From an uncultured Eubacteriales bacterium (GTDB lineage Bacteria > Bacillota > Clostridia > Monoglobales > Monoglobaceae): a stretch of 16,227 bases of DNA. Location: positions 1 to 16,227 of the forward strand of contig UQOT01000048.1 in assembly GCA_900542675.1 (NCBI GenBank). The letters run 5' to 3'. Each line of letters starts with the position of its first letter. Position 1 is the stretch's first letter. The notes below the pieces were generated by a model that saw only the letters and a list, made by a program, of their open reading frames with translations, was not told where the DNA came from and searched no databases. A program made the position numbers and the translations under genes. Shown here in pieces: positions 8,386-14,450 of the stretch.

Positions 8386-8415
8386 AATTTATGCTTCCTT
8401 TCATAATTAGGCCTA

Positions 8416-8576
8416 TCAGGTAACGTTTCGATGACTCTTGTTTTGCAAGGCTTTTGTCTTGAATGATCCGCCCAAAGCCCATATTCCGCCATTCCAAGCC
8501 GCGGCTGCATTGTTGCAAAAGCCTTGCAAAACGGCTTCGCGAACAATTTTTACACTGATACTATCGAAACGCCTGA
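8416..8576. repeat. 161-bp inverted-repeat element between leuD and leuB
   Basis: Inner arms GTTTTGCAAGGCTTTTG (8440-8456) and CAAAAGCCTTGCAAAAC (8516-8532) are perfect 17-bp inverted copies with a 59-nt interior that contains the palindrome AGCCGCGGCT. Outer arms (8416-8432 and 8563-8576) pair as TCAGG-CGTTTCGAT apart from a three-base bulge (TAA). The folded RNA would be a long two-step stem. It could be a palindromic mobile repeat (REP/MITE type) or an RNA element that alters leuB expression relative to leuCD. A minus-strand frame crossing it is not convincing as a gene. Confidence 0.8.
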
Positions 8577-8586
8577 GAGGACAAAT

Positions 8587-9069
8587 TTATTTCTTAAGTG
8601 AGTTCATCAGGCCGTTTTTGTTGATTATTTCTTTGATAAATTCCGGGAAAGGCTCAGCCTGAAATTCCTTTCCTGTTGTAATGTCGCGGATTATTCCCGA
8701 GTCAAAGTCAACTTCGACCTCGTCGCCCGCGCTGATATTCTCGGACGCTTCGCGGCACTCCATTATCGGCAGACCGATGTTTATCGCGTTGCGGTAGAAT
8801 ATTCTTGCAAATGTCGCGGCGATTACGCACGAAATTCCCGAAGCCTTAATCGCAATCGGGGCGTGCTCACGCGATGAACCGCAGCCGAAATTGTTATGGG
8901 CAACCATAATATCGCCGCCCTTTACGTTTTTTACAAAATCAATATCTATGTCCTCCATACAATGAGCCGCAAGCTCCTTCGGGTCGGACGAATTTAAGTA
9001 TCTCGCCGGAATAATTACATCGGTATCGACATTATCCTGATACTTGTGTACTGTGCCATGTGCTTTCAT
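8587..9069 (-). CDS. leuD: 3-isopropylmalate dehydratase small subunit
   Basis: This 160-residue swivel-domain subunit joins LeuC to isomerise 2-isopropylmalate to 3-isopropylmalate through a dehydration/rehydration. With CimA it would also convert citramalate to 3-methylmalate via citraconate. The N-terminal NVDTDVIIPARYL and the loop FGCGSSREHAP (61-71) are the family hallmarks, and the length fits the short archaeal/clostridial type. AAGGAGG stands ahead of ATG 9069. The gene starts 21 bp after leuC. Confidence 0.97.
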   Translation of the reverse strand: MKAHGTVHKYQDNVDTDVIIPARYLNSSDPKELAAHCMEDIDIDFVKNVKGGDIMVAHNNFGCGSSREHAPIAIKASGISCVIAATFARIFYRNAINIGLPIMECREASENISAGDEVEVDFDSGIIRDITTGKEFQAEPFPEFIKEIINKNGLMNSLKK

Positions 9070-9090
9070 CAGACTTGTTCCTCCTTCAAA

Positions 9091-10350
9091 TTAAAGACTG
9101 TCAGGGCCGCAGATATAACCCTTAATTGCCGAAGCCGCCGCAACAACCGGGCTTGAGAGATATACCTCCGAGTCCGGGTGACCCATACGGCCGACAAAGT
9201 TTCTGTTCGACGTCGAAATTGCTCTCTCTCCCTCGGCAAGAATTCCCATATGACCGCCAAGGCAGGGGCCGCAGGTCGGGGTTGAAATTATGCAGCCCGC
9301 GTCCATAAATATGTCAAACAATCCCTCTTTCATCGCGTCACGGTAAATCTTCTGCGTCGCCGGAATGATAATCGTGCGCACGTTCTTTGCAACGTGTCTG
9401 CCCCTGAATATTTCCGCCGCCTTTTGAAGATCCTCAAGTCTGCCGTTTGTACACGAGCCGATTACGCACTGGTCAATCTTAACCTCACCGACTTCGTCAA
9501 TGGTTTTGGTATTCTCCGGCAGATGCGGGAACGCAACTGTGGGCTTTAAGCAAGACAAATCGATATCATATACCGCCTCATACTCGGCATCGTCGTCAGC
9601 TGTATACACCGTGTAATCTCTGTCTACTCTCTCATCAAGATATGCCTTTGTAACCTCGTCAACCTCAAATATTCCGTTCTTGCCGCCCGCTTCTATCGCC
9701 ATATTCGCCATAGTCAGACGGTCGTCAATCGAGAGGTATTTAAGGCCGTCGCCCGTGAACTCCATTGATTTATAGAGCGCGCCGTCAACACCTATCATAC
9801 CAATTATGTGAAGAATTACATCCTTACCCGAAATCCACTTTGCAGGCTTGCCCGTCAAATTAAACTTTATAGCGGGCGGAACCTTAAACCACGCTTCGCC
9901 CGTAGCCATACCCGCCGCCATATCGGTCGAACCTACGCCGGTCGAGAACGCGCCTACCGCACCGTATGTACAGGTGTGCGAGTCGGCGCCGATTATTACT
10001 TCGCCCGGAGCCACAAGTCCCTTCTCAGGCAGCAGAGCGTGTTCAACGCCCATCTCGCCTACGTCATAGAAGTTAGTTACGTCTCTCTCTCCCGCAAATT
10101 CGCGGCACATCTTACAGTGCTGTGCCGACTTTATATCCTTGTTCGGCGTGAAGTGGTCAAGCACTATCGCAACCTTGTCCTTATCAAAAACCCGGTCGAA
10201 ACCGGCAGCCTTAAACTCCTTTATTGCAACCGGAGTCGTAACGTCATTGCCCAAAACCAAGTCGAGCTTCGCACGAATTAACTGACCGGCTTTTACGCTT
10301 TCAAGCCCCGCATGAGATGCAAGGATTTTCTGCGTCATAGTCATTCCCAT
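9091..10350 (-). CDS. leuC: 3-isopropylmalate dehydratase large subunit
   Basis: This 419-residue aconitase-family subunit carries the catalytic [4Fe-4S] cluster. The three ligands are Cys300 (IGSCTNGR), Cys360 and Cys363 (TPTCGPCLGG). ADSHTCTYGA and the terminal FVGRMGHPDSEVYLSSP also match the family. The length fits the ~420-residue type that pairs with a ~160-residue LeuD. ATG 10350 (MGMTMTQKIL) was chosen since AGAAAGGA sits about nine bases before it, and family members commonly begin this way. A frame from ATG 10377 would put the ribosome site inside the gene. The promoter at 10434-10462 lies close upstream. Confidence 0.96.
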   Translation of the reverse strand: MGMTMTQKILASHAGLESVKAGQLIRAKLDLVLGNDVTTPVAIKEFKAAGFDRVFDKDKVAIVLDHFTPNKDIKSAQHCKMCREFAGERDVTNFYDVGEMGVEHALLPEKGLVAPGEVIIGADSHTCTYGAVGAFSTGVGSTDMAAGMATGEAWFKVPPAIKFNLTGKPAKWISGKDVILHIIGMIGVDGALYKSMEFTGDGLKYLSIDDRLTMANMAIEAGGKNGIFEVDEVTKAYLDERVDRDYTVYTADDDAEYEAVYDIDLSCLKPTVAFPHLPENTKTIDEVGEVKIDQCVIGSCTNGRLEDLQKAAEIFRGRHVAKNVRTIIIPATQKIYRDAMKEGLFDIFMDAGCIISTPTCGPCLGGHMGILAEGERAISTSNRNFVGRMGHPDSEVYLSSPVVAAASAIKGYICGPDSL

Positions 10351-10429
10351 TATATTCATTCCTTTCTTAAAATACATTTTTATTCAATGTAATATTATAC
10401 TATTAAATTTGGATTTTGTAAAGCTATAT

Positions 10430-10458
10430 TTGCATTATAGCACTTTATATGTTATAAT
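10430..10458 (+). promoter_or_regulatory. Mirror-image promoter on the + strand, antisense to cimA
   Basis: The same palindrome reads on the + strand as TTGCAT (10430-10435), 17 bp, then TATAAT (10453-10458), again with an extended TGT. A transcript from it would run into the 3' end of cimA in antisense. Whether it fires is unknown; it may be only a by-product of the symmetry. Confidence 0.5.
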
Positions 10459-10462
10459 GCAA
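10434..10462 (-). promoter_or_regulatory. leuCDB promoter inside a palindrome
   Basis: On the complement strand TTGCAT (10457-10462) and TATAAT (10434-10439) are 17 bp apart, and TGC before the -10 gives an extended -10. The predicted start lies about 75 nt ahead of the leuC ATG. The site is built into perfect 15-bp inverted arms (10425-10439 and 10453-10467). Confidence 0.8.
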
Positions 10463-10509
10463 ATATATATAATTTATAATTGAATGGAATATCCTGTATC
10501 GCATATTCA

Positions 10510-12105
10510 TTATGCTTTTTCTTTCATTAGCTTATACTGCACGGATTCGACGAGGGCTATCCACGAGGCGTCGATTACGTCGGTTGATACGCCGACTGTG
10601 CTCCAAGAGCCGCTCTCGTCCGAACTTTCAATCAAAACCCTTACTTTTGAGCCTGTTGCACACTGGGGTTCGAGTACGCGAACTTTATAGTCGGTCAGGT
10701 GTACCCCGCCGAGACAAGGATAAAATCCCTCAAGCACACGGCGCAGCGCGTTATCAAGCGCGTGAACGGGGCCGTCGCCCTCCGCCGCTGTTATCTCTGC
10801 ACGGTCGCCGACAGTAATCTTTATTATTGCGGAAGAACTGAACGTATTGCCTGTCGGTTCGTCAACTATTGTCTTGAAATAGTTGAGCTTAAAATATTCC
10901 TTTGTCTTACCGAGTATGCGGCGAACCAAAAGCTCAAAACTCGCCTCGGCCGCCTCAAACGAATATCCCTCGTACTCGAGACGCTTAACCTCATCACAGA
11001 TTTTCTGTATCTCGGGCGAGTCCTTAGTCAGCTCGGGCGCTATCTTGCTTATCTTTTTAAGCACCGTGCCTCTGCCCGCGACCTCACTCATTAAAAATCT
11101 GCGCTCGTTGCCCACGCTCTCGGGCGGAACGTGCTCGAATGAGGACGAACGCTTTGCAACTGCATCAATGTGCATACCCGCCTTGTGCGAAAACGCCGAA
11201 CCGCCGACATACGGCATACCCTTGAACAAAGTCTGGTTTGCTATCTCGGAAATCCATCGCGCAACCCTTGTAAATCTTTGCAAATTCTTCTCGGGAACGC
11301 ATTTATAGCCCAGCTTAATCTGCAAATTCGGGATTATGGTTGAGAGATTTGCATTGCCGCACCGCTCGCCGTAGCCGAGATATGTACCCTGTATATGCTT
11401 AGCCCCCGCGCGAACCGCTGCAATTGAGTTAGCCGCCGCACAGCCGCTGTCATTGTGGCAGTGTATACCTATTACCTTATTCGGAAACGCCGCGCAGGTT
11501 TCGCCGGTTATCCGCCCAACCTCGTCAGGCAAAAATCCACCGTTTGTCTCACACAGCACAAGTCTGTCAGCGCCCGCGTCCGCCGCCGCTCTGAGCGCAG
11601 AGAGCGCATATTCCGGATTACGCTTATATCCGTCAAAATAATGCTCTGCGTCAAACACCACAAACTTGTCGTTTGCCTTTAAAAACCTGATTGTATCGGA
11701 AATCATACTGAGGTTTTCCTCAAGTGTGGTCTTTAAAATTTCGGTCACGTGCATATCCCACGCCTTACCGAAAATCACAACGACGTCGGTATCAGCCGTA
11801 AGCAGCGCTAAGCAGTTATCGTCCTCCTCCGCGCGTATTCCTTTGCGGCGTGTCGAGCCGAATGCGGCAAGACGTGCGCGGCGGAGCTTTGCTCTGTCTA
11901 TATTCTTAAAAAACTCCATATCCTTTTTATTCGAGCCGGGGTTGCCCGCCTCTATAAAGTCCGCGCCCATATAGTCCAGCGCCTTTGTGACCGCAATTTT
12001 GTCCTCTGTCGAAAACGAAATTCCTTCGCCCTGCGCCCCGTCGCGGAGCGTAGACTCAAATATTTCGATTTTGTTATCGTCTGCGCTCAATTTATCAATC
12101 AACAT
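10510..12105 (-). CDS. cimA: (R)-citramalate synthase
   Basis: This 531-residue DRE-TIM metallolyase condenses acetyl-CoA with pyruvate to citramalate, the first step of the threonine-independent isoleucine route. STLRDGAQGEGISFS (Arg21, Asp22) holds the catalytic arginine and a metal ligand; HCHNDSGCAAANS (His215, His217) supplies the other ligands. DAEHYFDGYKRNPEYAL and TYLGYGERCGNANL (241-254) favour the CimA subgroup of about 530 residues over 2-isopropylmalate synthase. The C-terminal ~125 residues are the LeuA-type allosteric domain, which suggests feedback control, probably by isoleucine. GAGG lies before ATG 12105. Gene order cimA-leuC-leuD-leuB fits the assignment. I cannot fully exclude a homocitrate or isopropylmalate synthase activity. 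Confidence 0.92.
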   Translation of the reverse strand: MLIDKLSADDNKIEIFESTLRDGAQGEGISFSTEDKIAVTKALDYMGADFIEAGNPGSNKKDMEFFKNIDRAKLRRARLAAFGSTRRKGIRAEEDDNCLALLTADTDVVVIFGKAWDMHVTEILKTTLEENLSMISDTIRFLKANDKFVVFDAEHYFDGYKRNPEYALSALRAAADAGADRLVLCETNGGFLPDEVGRITGETCAAFPNKVIGIHCHNDSGCAAANSIAAVRAGAKHIQGTYLGYGERCGNANLSTIIPNLQIKLGYKCVPEKNLQRFTRVARWISEIANQTLFKGMPYVGGSAFSHKAGMHIDAVAKRSSSFEHVPPESVGNERRFLMSEVAGRGTVLKKISKIAPELTKDSPEIQKICDEVKRLEYEGYSFEAAEASFELLVRRILGKTKEYFKLNYFKTIVDEPTGNTFSSSAIIKITVGDRAEITAAEGDGPVHALDNALRRVLEGFYPCLGGVHLTDYKVRVLEPQCATGSKVRVLIESSDESGSWSTVGVSTDVIDASWIALVESVQYKLMKEKA

Positions 12106-12147
12106 ATTCTTAACCTCACAGTCATATCTTACAAATCATTATTGTAA

Positions 12148-12176
12148 AGTATATCACATACGTTTACATAATGCAA
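12148..12176 (-). promoter_or_regulatory. cimA promoter
   Basis: On the complement strand TTGCAT (12171-12176), 17 bp, then TATACT (12148-12153) with an extended TGA. The -35 and spacing match the leuC promoter exactly. The spacer and -10 overlap a dyad TGTAAA-GTAT / ATAC-G-TTTACA (about 12143-12168), which could be an operator. Confidence 0.75.
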
Positions 12177-12180
12177 TATT

Positions 12181-12208
12181 AAAAGCATAGCCAAATCGGC
12201 TATGCTTT
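12181..12208 (-). terminator. Hairpin terminator between the Xre operon and cimA
   Basis: AAAGCATAGCC (12182-12192) and GGCTATGCTTT (12198-12208) form a perfect 11-bp stem with a five-base loop. On the complement strand it is followed by TTAATATT, a short T-run extended from the stem. It lies 42 bp after the last HTH gene and just ahead of the cimA -35 box. Confidence 0.65.
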
Positions 12209-12250
12209 GTGTATTGAAAAATCGATTAATCTATAAATTTATTCGATTTA

Positions 12251-12493
12251 CTAAACCGTTTTGTTCGGATTACGAAAATCCAACAGTTCACTCTCGGTAA
12301 CCTCGAGTGCGGCTGCCAAAACACATATCATTTCAAAAGAAACGCCTGAAAACATATTGGGATTTTCAAGTTTACGTACCGTTGAAATACTGATTTCCGC
12401 TTTTTCTGCCAGCTTCTCCTGCGTCAGCAATCGCAGCTTTCTGTAATAAGCAATGTTTAAACCCAATGCTATTAATTTTTCGCTATAAGTCAT
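12251..12493 (-). CDS. Small Xre/HTH_3-type DNA-binding protein
   Basis: This is 80 residues and almost entirely one Cro/CI-type helix-turn-helix (residues ~8-68): IAYYRKLRLLTQEKLAEKAEISISTVRKLENPN is the HTH core, with the recognition helix at ISTVRKLE. No sensor domain follows. It is similar to the HTH protein at 13750-13983 over its whole length (shared GL-IAYYRKL--LTQE-LAEK). AAAGGTG precedes ATG 12493. It is the last of three HTH genes in a row on this strand. Its targets are unknown; its own operon or the divergent zinc-ribbon gene is plausible. Confidence 0.8.
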   Translation of the reverse strand: MTYSEKLIALGLNIAYYRKLRLLTQEKLAEKAEISISTVRKLENPNMFSGVSFEMICVLAAALEVTESELLDFRNPNKTV

Positions 12494-12519
12494 ATACTCT
12501 GCACCTTTATTATTTGATA

Positions 12520-12762
12520 TTACTTAATCTCTTGTTCCAAATTATCAAAAATCTCGTCTGAAAAAAATTCGCCTATTGTTATTTCAAAGGCATCACATAC
12601 TTTCTTTAATATAACAACACCTGCATCGGCGCGGCTGCTATCCATAAGGCTGTAAATGCTCGACGGTGTTACTCCTGCAAGATTGGCGAGTGCATTATAT
12701 TTTAAATTCTTTTCCTTACAAAGCTTGTCAATTCTTAAAACAACAGCTTCTTTTATTTGCAT
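12520..12762 (-). CDS. Small Xre-family HTH protein
   Basis: This 80-residue single-domain Xre/Cro-type regulator has IDKLCKEKNLKYNALANLAGVTPSSIYSLMD as the HTH, with TPSSIYSLM as the recognition helix, then FEITIGEFF, typical of the short phage- and plasmid-like repressors. ATG 12762 was chosen because AGCAGGG stands nine bases ahead; a TTG at 12771 would abut that site. It is the middle gene of the three-gene HTH run: 21 bp after the first, 26 bp before the third. No ligand domain is seen. Confidence 0.78.
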   Translation of the reverse strand: MQIKEAVVLRIDKLCKEKNLKYNALANLAGVTPSSIYSLMDSSRADAGVVILKKVCDAFEITIGEFFSDEIFDNLEQEIK

Positions 12763-12783
12763 ATTTACCAACCCTGCTTCATT

Positions 12784-13101
12784 TTATTTATCAGCATGTT
12801 TTTCCATAATATAATCCGCATAATCCATAACCTCTCCCACTAAGTGATCAGGGAAATCGGAGGGCAATTTCAAGTATTTTGTATCTTTTCTTAGAGACCG
12901 CATATTGTTTGTAACTCCGAGAAGATAATCCACAGACACATCAAAGTATTTTGCTATAGCAATTTTTATAACATCGGGCGGTTCGCTTTTTTCTCTCTCA
13001 TATGAAGATATAGAGTGTTTATTAATTTTAAGTATATCTGCAAGCTCATCTTGAGTAAGCCCGGCATCTTTTCTTAAATCCAATAATCTTTCGCCTACCA
13101 T
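12784..13101 (-). CDS. Xre-family repressor-like protein, first gene of a three-HTH operon
   Basis: This 105-residue protein has an N-terminal HTH (residues ~3-62): LLDLRKDAGLTQDELADILKINKHSISSYEREKSEPP, then IAIAKYFDVSVDYLLG, a pattern very common in phage and ICE repressors. A short tail of ~40 charged residues follows and lacks the CI/LexA peptidase domain. AAGGGAT precedes ATG 13101 and a TATAAT (13133-13138) lies upstream. It is divergent from the broken zinc-ribbon gene at 13266. The three HTH genes run in the same direction with small gaps, so they are probably co-transcribed. Confidence 0.82.
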   Translation of the reverse strand: MVGERLLDLRKDAGLTQDELADILKINKHSISSYEREKSEPPDVIKIAIAKYFDVSVDYLLGVTNNMRSLRKDTKYLKLPSDFPDHLVGEVMDYADYIMEKHADK

Positions 13102-13166
13102 TTCAACATCCCTTTACTAAAATATTAGCTACATTATAAAATATAAACCTATCAGCAAGCGAAATG

Positions 13167-13195
13167 TTGACAAAATAAACATTTTATGATAATAT
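13167..13195 (+). promoter_or_regulatory. Promoter of the first zinc-ribbon gene copy
   Basis: Consensus TTGACA (13167-13172), 17 bp, TAATAT (13190-13195), with TGA before the -10. It faces away from the HTH operon, whose -10 lies about 30 bp to the left, so an HTH protein bound here could act on both. Confidence 0.75.
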
Positions 13196-13265
13196 TATGG
13201 AGTAATATTCTACTTTTAAATAACAGTGAAAAGATTTTAATACTTATTATGCAAGGAGAAATATT

Positions 13266-13481
13266 ATGGAACATCAAATAGATTTAGATTATCTTGAAAC
13301 ATTTATAGAACAACAGATTAAGATAGTGCAGTATGCAAAAAATATTTGAATACAAGATGATACAGAGTATGAATTTAAGTGTCCAATTTGCGGCGGCGCG
13401 GCAGTGGTTTTAAGGTCGTCTGTCAGCGGTGCTCTGCACACTTTATGTAATAACTGCAATATAGATGTACTCACATTATAA
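13266..13481 (+). pseudogene. Zinc-ribbon small protein, copy 1, interrupted by in-frame TGA
   Basis: This is the same 72-codon frame as the gene at 14179-14394, with 13 base differences over 216 by eye, about half of them silent or conservative. Codon 28 is TGA here and TGC (Cys) in the other copy. The frame stays open on both sides, including CPICGG and LCNNC, so the lesion looks recent. The ribosome site AAGGAG and the adjoining ~30 bp are shared with copy 2, and it has a good promoter. Translation would give a 27-residue fragment without the zinc ligands. Read-through or selenocysteine insertion is possible in principle, but no GC-rich stem follows the TGA. R2 begins three bases after its stop. 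Confidence 0.75.
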
Positions 13482-13484
13482 ATT

Positions 13485-13695
13485 AGGCGCCCCTACGGGC
13501 GTGGCCGGACACGCATTGTGCGACGGTAGAAAATGAGCGATTGTACGATATGGTATGCAATACCTTTCAGATGAATACGCAAAGAGCTGGCGCGCGAAGC
13601 GCGACTGAGGGGGTCGCCGTATTCGGCTTTCCCATATTCTATGGCGCATTATGAACCCCCTCAGAGGCCCTAACGGGCTCTCCGCCCAGGCGCCT
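13485..13695. repeat. Interspersed repeat element R2 (MITE-like), copy 2
   Basis: This 211-bp non-coding element has ends AGGCGCC and GGCGCCT that form short terminal inverted repeats. It matches R1 (3053-3362) over 13496-13644 and 13654-13680. Internal arms CTGAGGGGGT (13605-13614) and ACCCCCTCAG (13655-13664) pair perfectly. A further small hairpin CGCGC-GAA-GCGCG lies at about 13591-13603. It is placed between the 3' ends of copy 1 of the zinc-ribbon gene and the leftward HTH gene, and a T-run follows its right end. No transposase or coding frame is credible. Confidence 0.78.
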
Positions 13696-13749
13696 TTTTC
13701 GATTGGTGCAAATAATCTATAAAATAGACACACTGTACTAATTATATAA

Positions 13750-13983
13750 TTAATTTTCAAAGTATAAGAGTTTATATGCAGGTATATCAAGTGCTTTGGC
13801 AATTTTAAACAATGTATCAAGTGAAATAGCTTTATAAATATTAGGAGCTTCAATTTGTCCTATAAAAGAAACACCGCAATTTAATTTTTCTGCAAGCTGT
13901 TCTTGTGTCAAAGATTTTAATTTTCTATAGTATGCTATTTTTAATCCTATTTTAATATAATCATCCTTAAAGTCCTTGTTCAT
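13750..13983 (-). CDS. Small Xre/HTH_3-type DNA-binding protein, divergent from the zinc-ribbon gene
   Basis: This 77-residue single HTH domain has GLKIAYYRKLKSLTQEQLAEKL as the first helices and CGVSFIGQIEAPN as the recognition helix region, then LDTLFKIAKALDIPAYKLL. It is a clear relative of the protein at 12251-12493. ATG 13983 has only a weak ribosome site (GGTGA). It starts 195 bp from the intact zinc-ribbon gene on the other strand. CACCGG occurs twice between them (13989-13994 and 14015-14020), the second across the zinc-ribbon -35 box, which would suit repression by this protein. Confidence 0.8.
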   Translation of the reverse strand: MNKDFKDDYIKIGLKIAYYRKLKSLTQEQLAEKLNCGVSFIGQIEAPNIYKAISLDTLFKIAKALDIPAYKLLYFEN

Positions 13984-14010
13984 TTTATCACCGGATATAA
14001 TTTTACCCTA

Positions 14011-14039
14011 TTGACACCGGAATATAAATATGATATTAT
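14011..14039 (+). promoter_or_regulatory. Promoter of the intact zinc-ribbon gene with CACCGG direct repeats
   Basis: Consensus TTGACA (14011-14016), 17 bp, TATTAT (14034-14039), with TGA before the -10. CACCGGATATAA (13989-14000) and CACCGGAATATAA (14015-14027) are near-identical direct repeats 26 bp apart that bracket the -35, a likely operator. The leader to the ATG is about 130 nt and AT-rich; an AATTATTA/TAATAATT dyad lies just past the start point. Confidence 0.7.
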
Positions 14040-14178
14040 TGGCATAATTATTACTATATGAATAATAATTTTTGTTTCAGCGGAGAAAAACAAATAAGTA
14101 AAGAAAAATTATGCCCGATTGAAACATTCACCTGTTTAGTCTGAAAAATATAAAACTTATTATGCAAGGAGAAATATT

Positions 14179-14394
14179 ATGGAACATCAAACAGATTTGG
14201 ATAATCTTGAAACATTTATAGAACAACAGATTAAGATAGTGCAGTATGCAAAAAATATTTGCATACAAGATGAAATAGAGTATGAATTTAAATGCCCGCT
14301 TTGCGGCGGCACGGCAGTGGTTTTAAGGTCGTCTGTCAGCGGTACTCTGCATACTTTATGTAATAACTGCAATATAGATGTACTCACATTATAA
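14179..14394 (+). CDS. Small zinc-ribbon protein of unknown function, intact copy 2
   Basis: This 71-residue cytoplasmic protein has no signal or membrane segment. The N-terminal half (~1-35) is acidic and helical in character (DLDNLETFIEQQIKIVQYAKN). The C-terminal half is a probable zinc ribbon: FKCPLCGG (C39, C42) and LCNNC (C61, C64). I do not recognise a named family. AAGGAG precedes ATG 14179. A second copy with a stop codon lies at 13266-13481. Both copies are divergent from Xre-type HTH genes, which suggests a conserved HTH plus zinc-ribbon pair, perhaps from a phage, ICE or toxin-antitoxin-like unit. It could bind nucleic acid or a protein partner. Function is unknown. Confidence 0.75.
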   Translation: MEHQTDLDNLETFIEQQIKIVQYAKNICIQDEIEYEFKCPLCGGTAVVLRSSVSGTLHTLCNNCNIDVLTL

Positions 14395-14410
14395 AATTAT
14401 TTTTATGCAT

Positions 14411-14437
14411 AAAATAGGGGAGCAGAGCGCTCCCCTA
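14411..14437 (-). terminator. Intrinsic terminator after ilvC
   Basis: AGGGGAGC (14416-14423) and GCTCCCCT (14429-14436) make a perfect stem, extended by T14415/A14437, with a five-base loop. On the complement strand ATTTTAT follows. It sits 14 bp after the ilvC stop and separates ilvBNC from the island. On the + strand it also follows the zinc-ribbon gene but lacks a T-run there. Confidence 0.82.
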
Positions 14438-14450
14438 AAAATATATTATG

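Noticed and set aside
8306..8518. A 70-codon minus-strand frame across the leuD-leuB gap
   Set aside because: It overlaps leuB and the inverted-repeat element, and the coding appearance comes from the palindrome.
9808..10281. A 157-codon + strand frame opposite leuC
   Set aside because: It is fully antisense to leuC, with no domain and no ribosome site.
10351..10430. A T-box or leucine attenuator ahead of leuC
   Set aside because: The leader is only about 75 nt, has no T-box core (TGGNACCGCG), no leucine-rich leader peptide and no terminator hairpin.
13347..13349. Selenocysteine at the TGA of zinc-ribbon copy 1
   Set aside because: No GC-rich stem-loop is visible in the bases after TGA and the residue is outside the paired CxxC ligands. 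It is kept only as a check under the findings.
13476..13853. A 125-codon minus-strand frame
   Set aside because: It runs through R2 and into the HTH gene at 13750-13983 in another frame. It is better explained as repeat DNA plus shadow.
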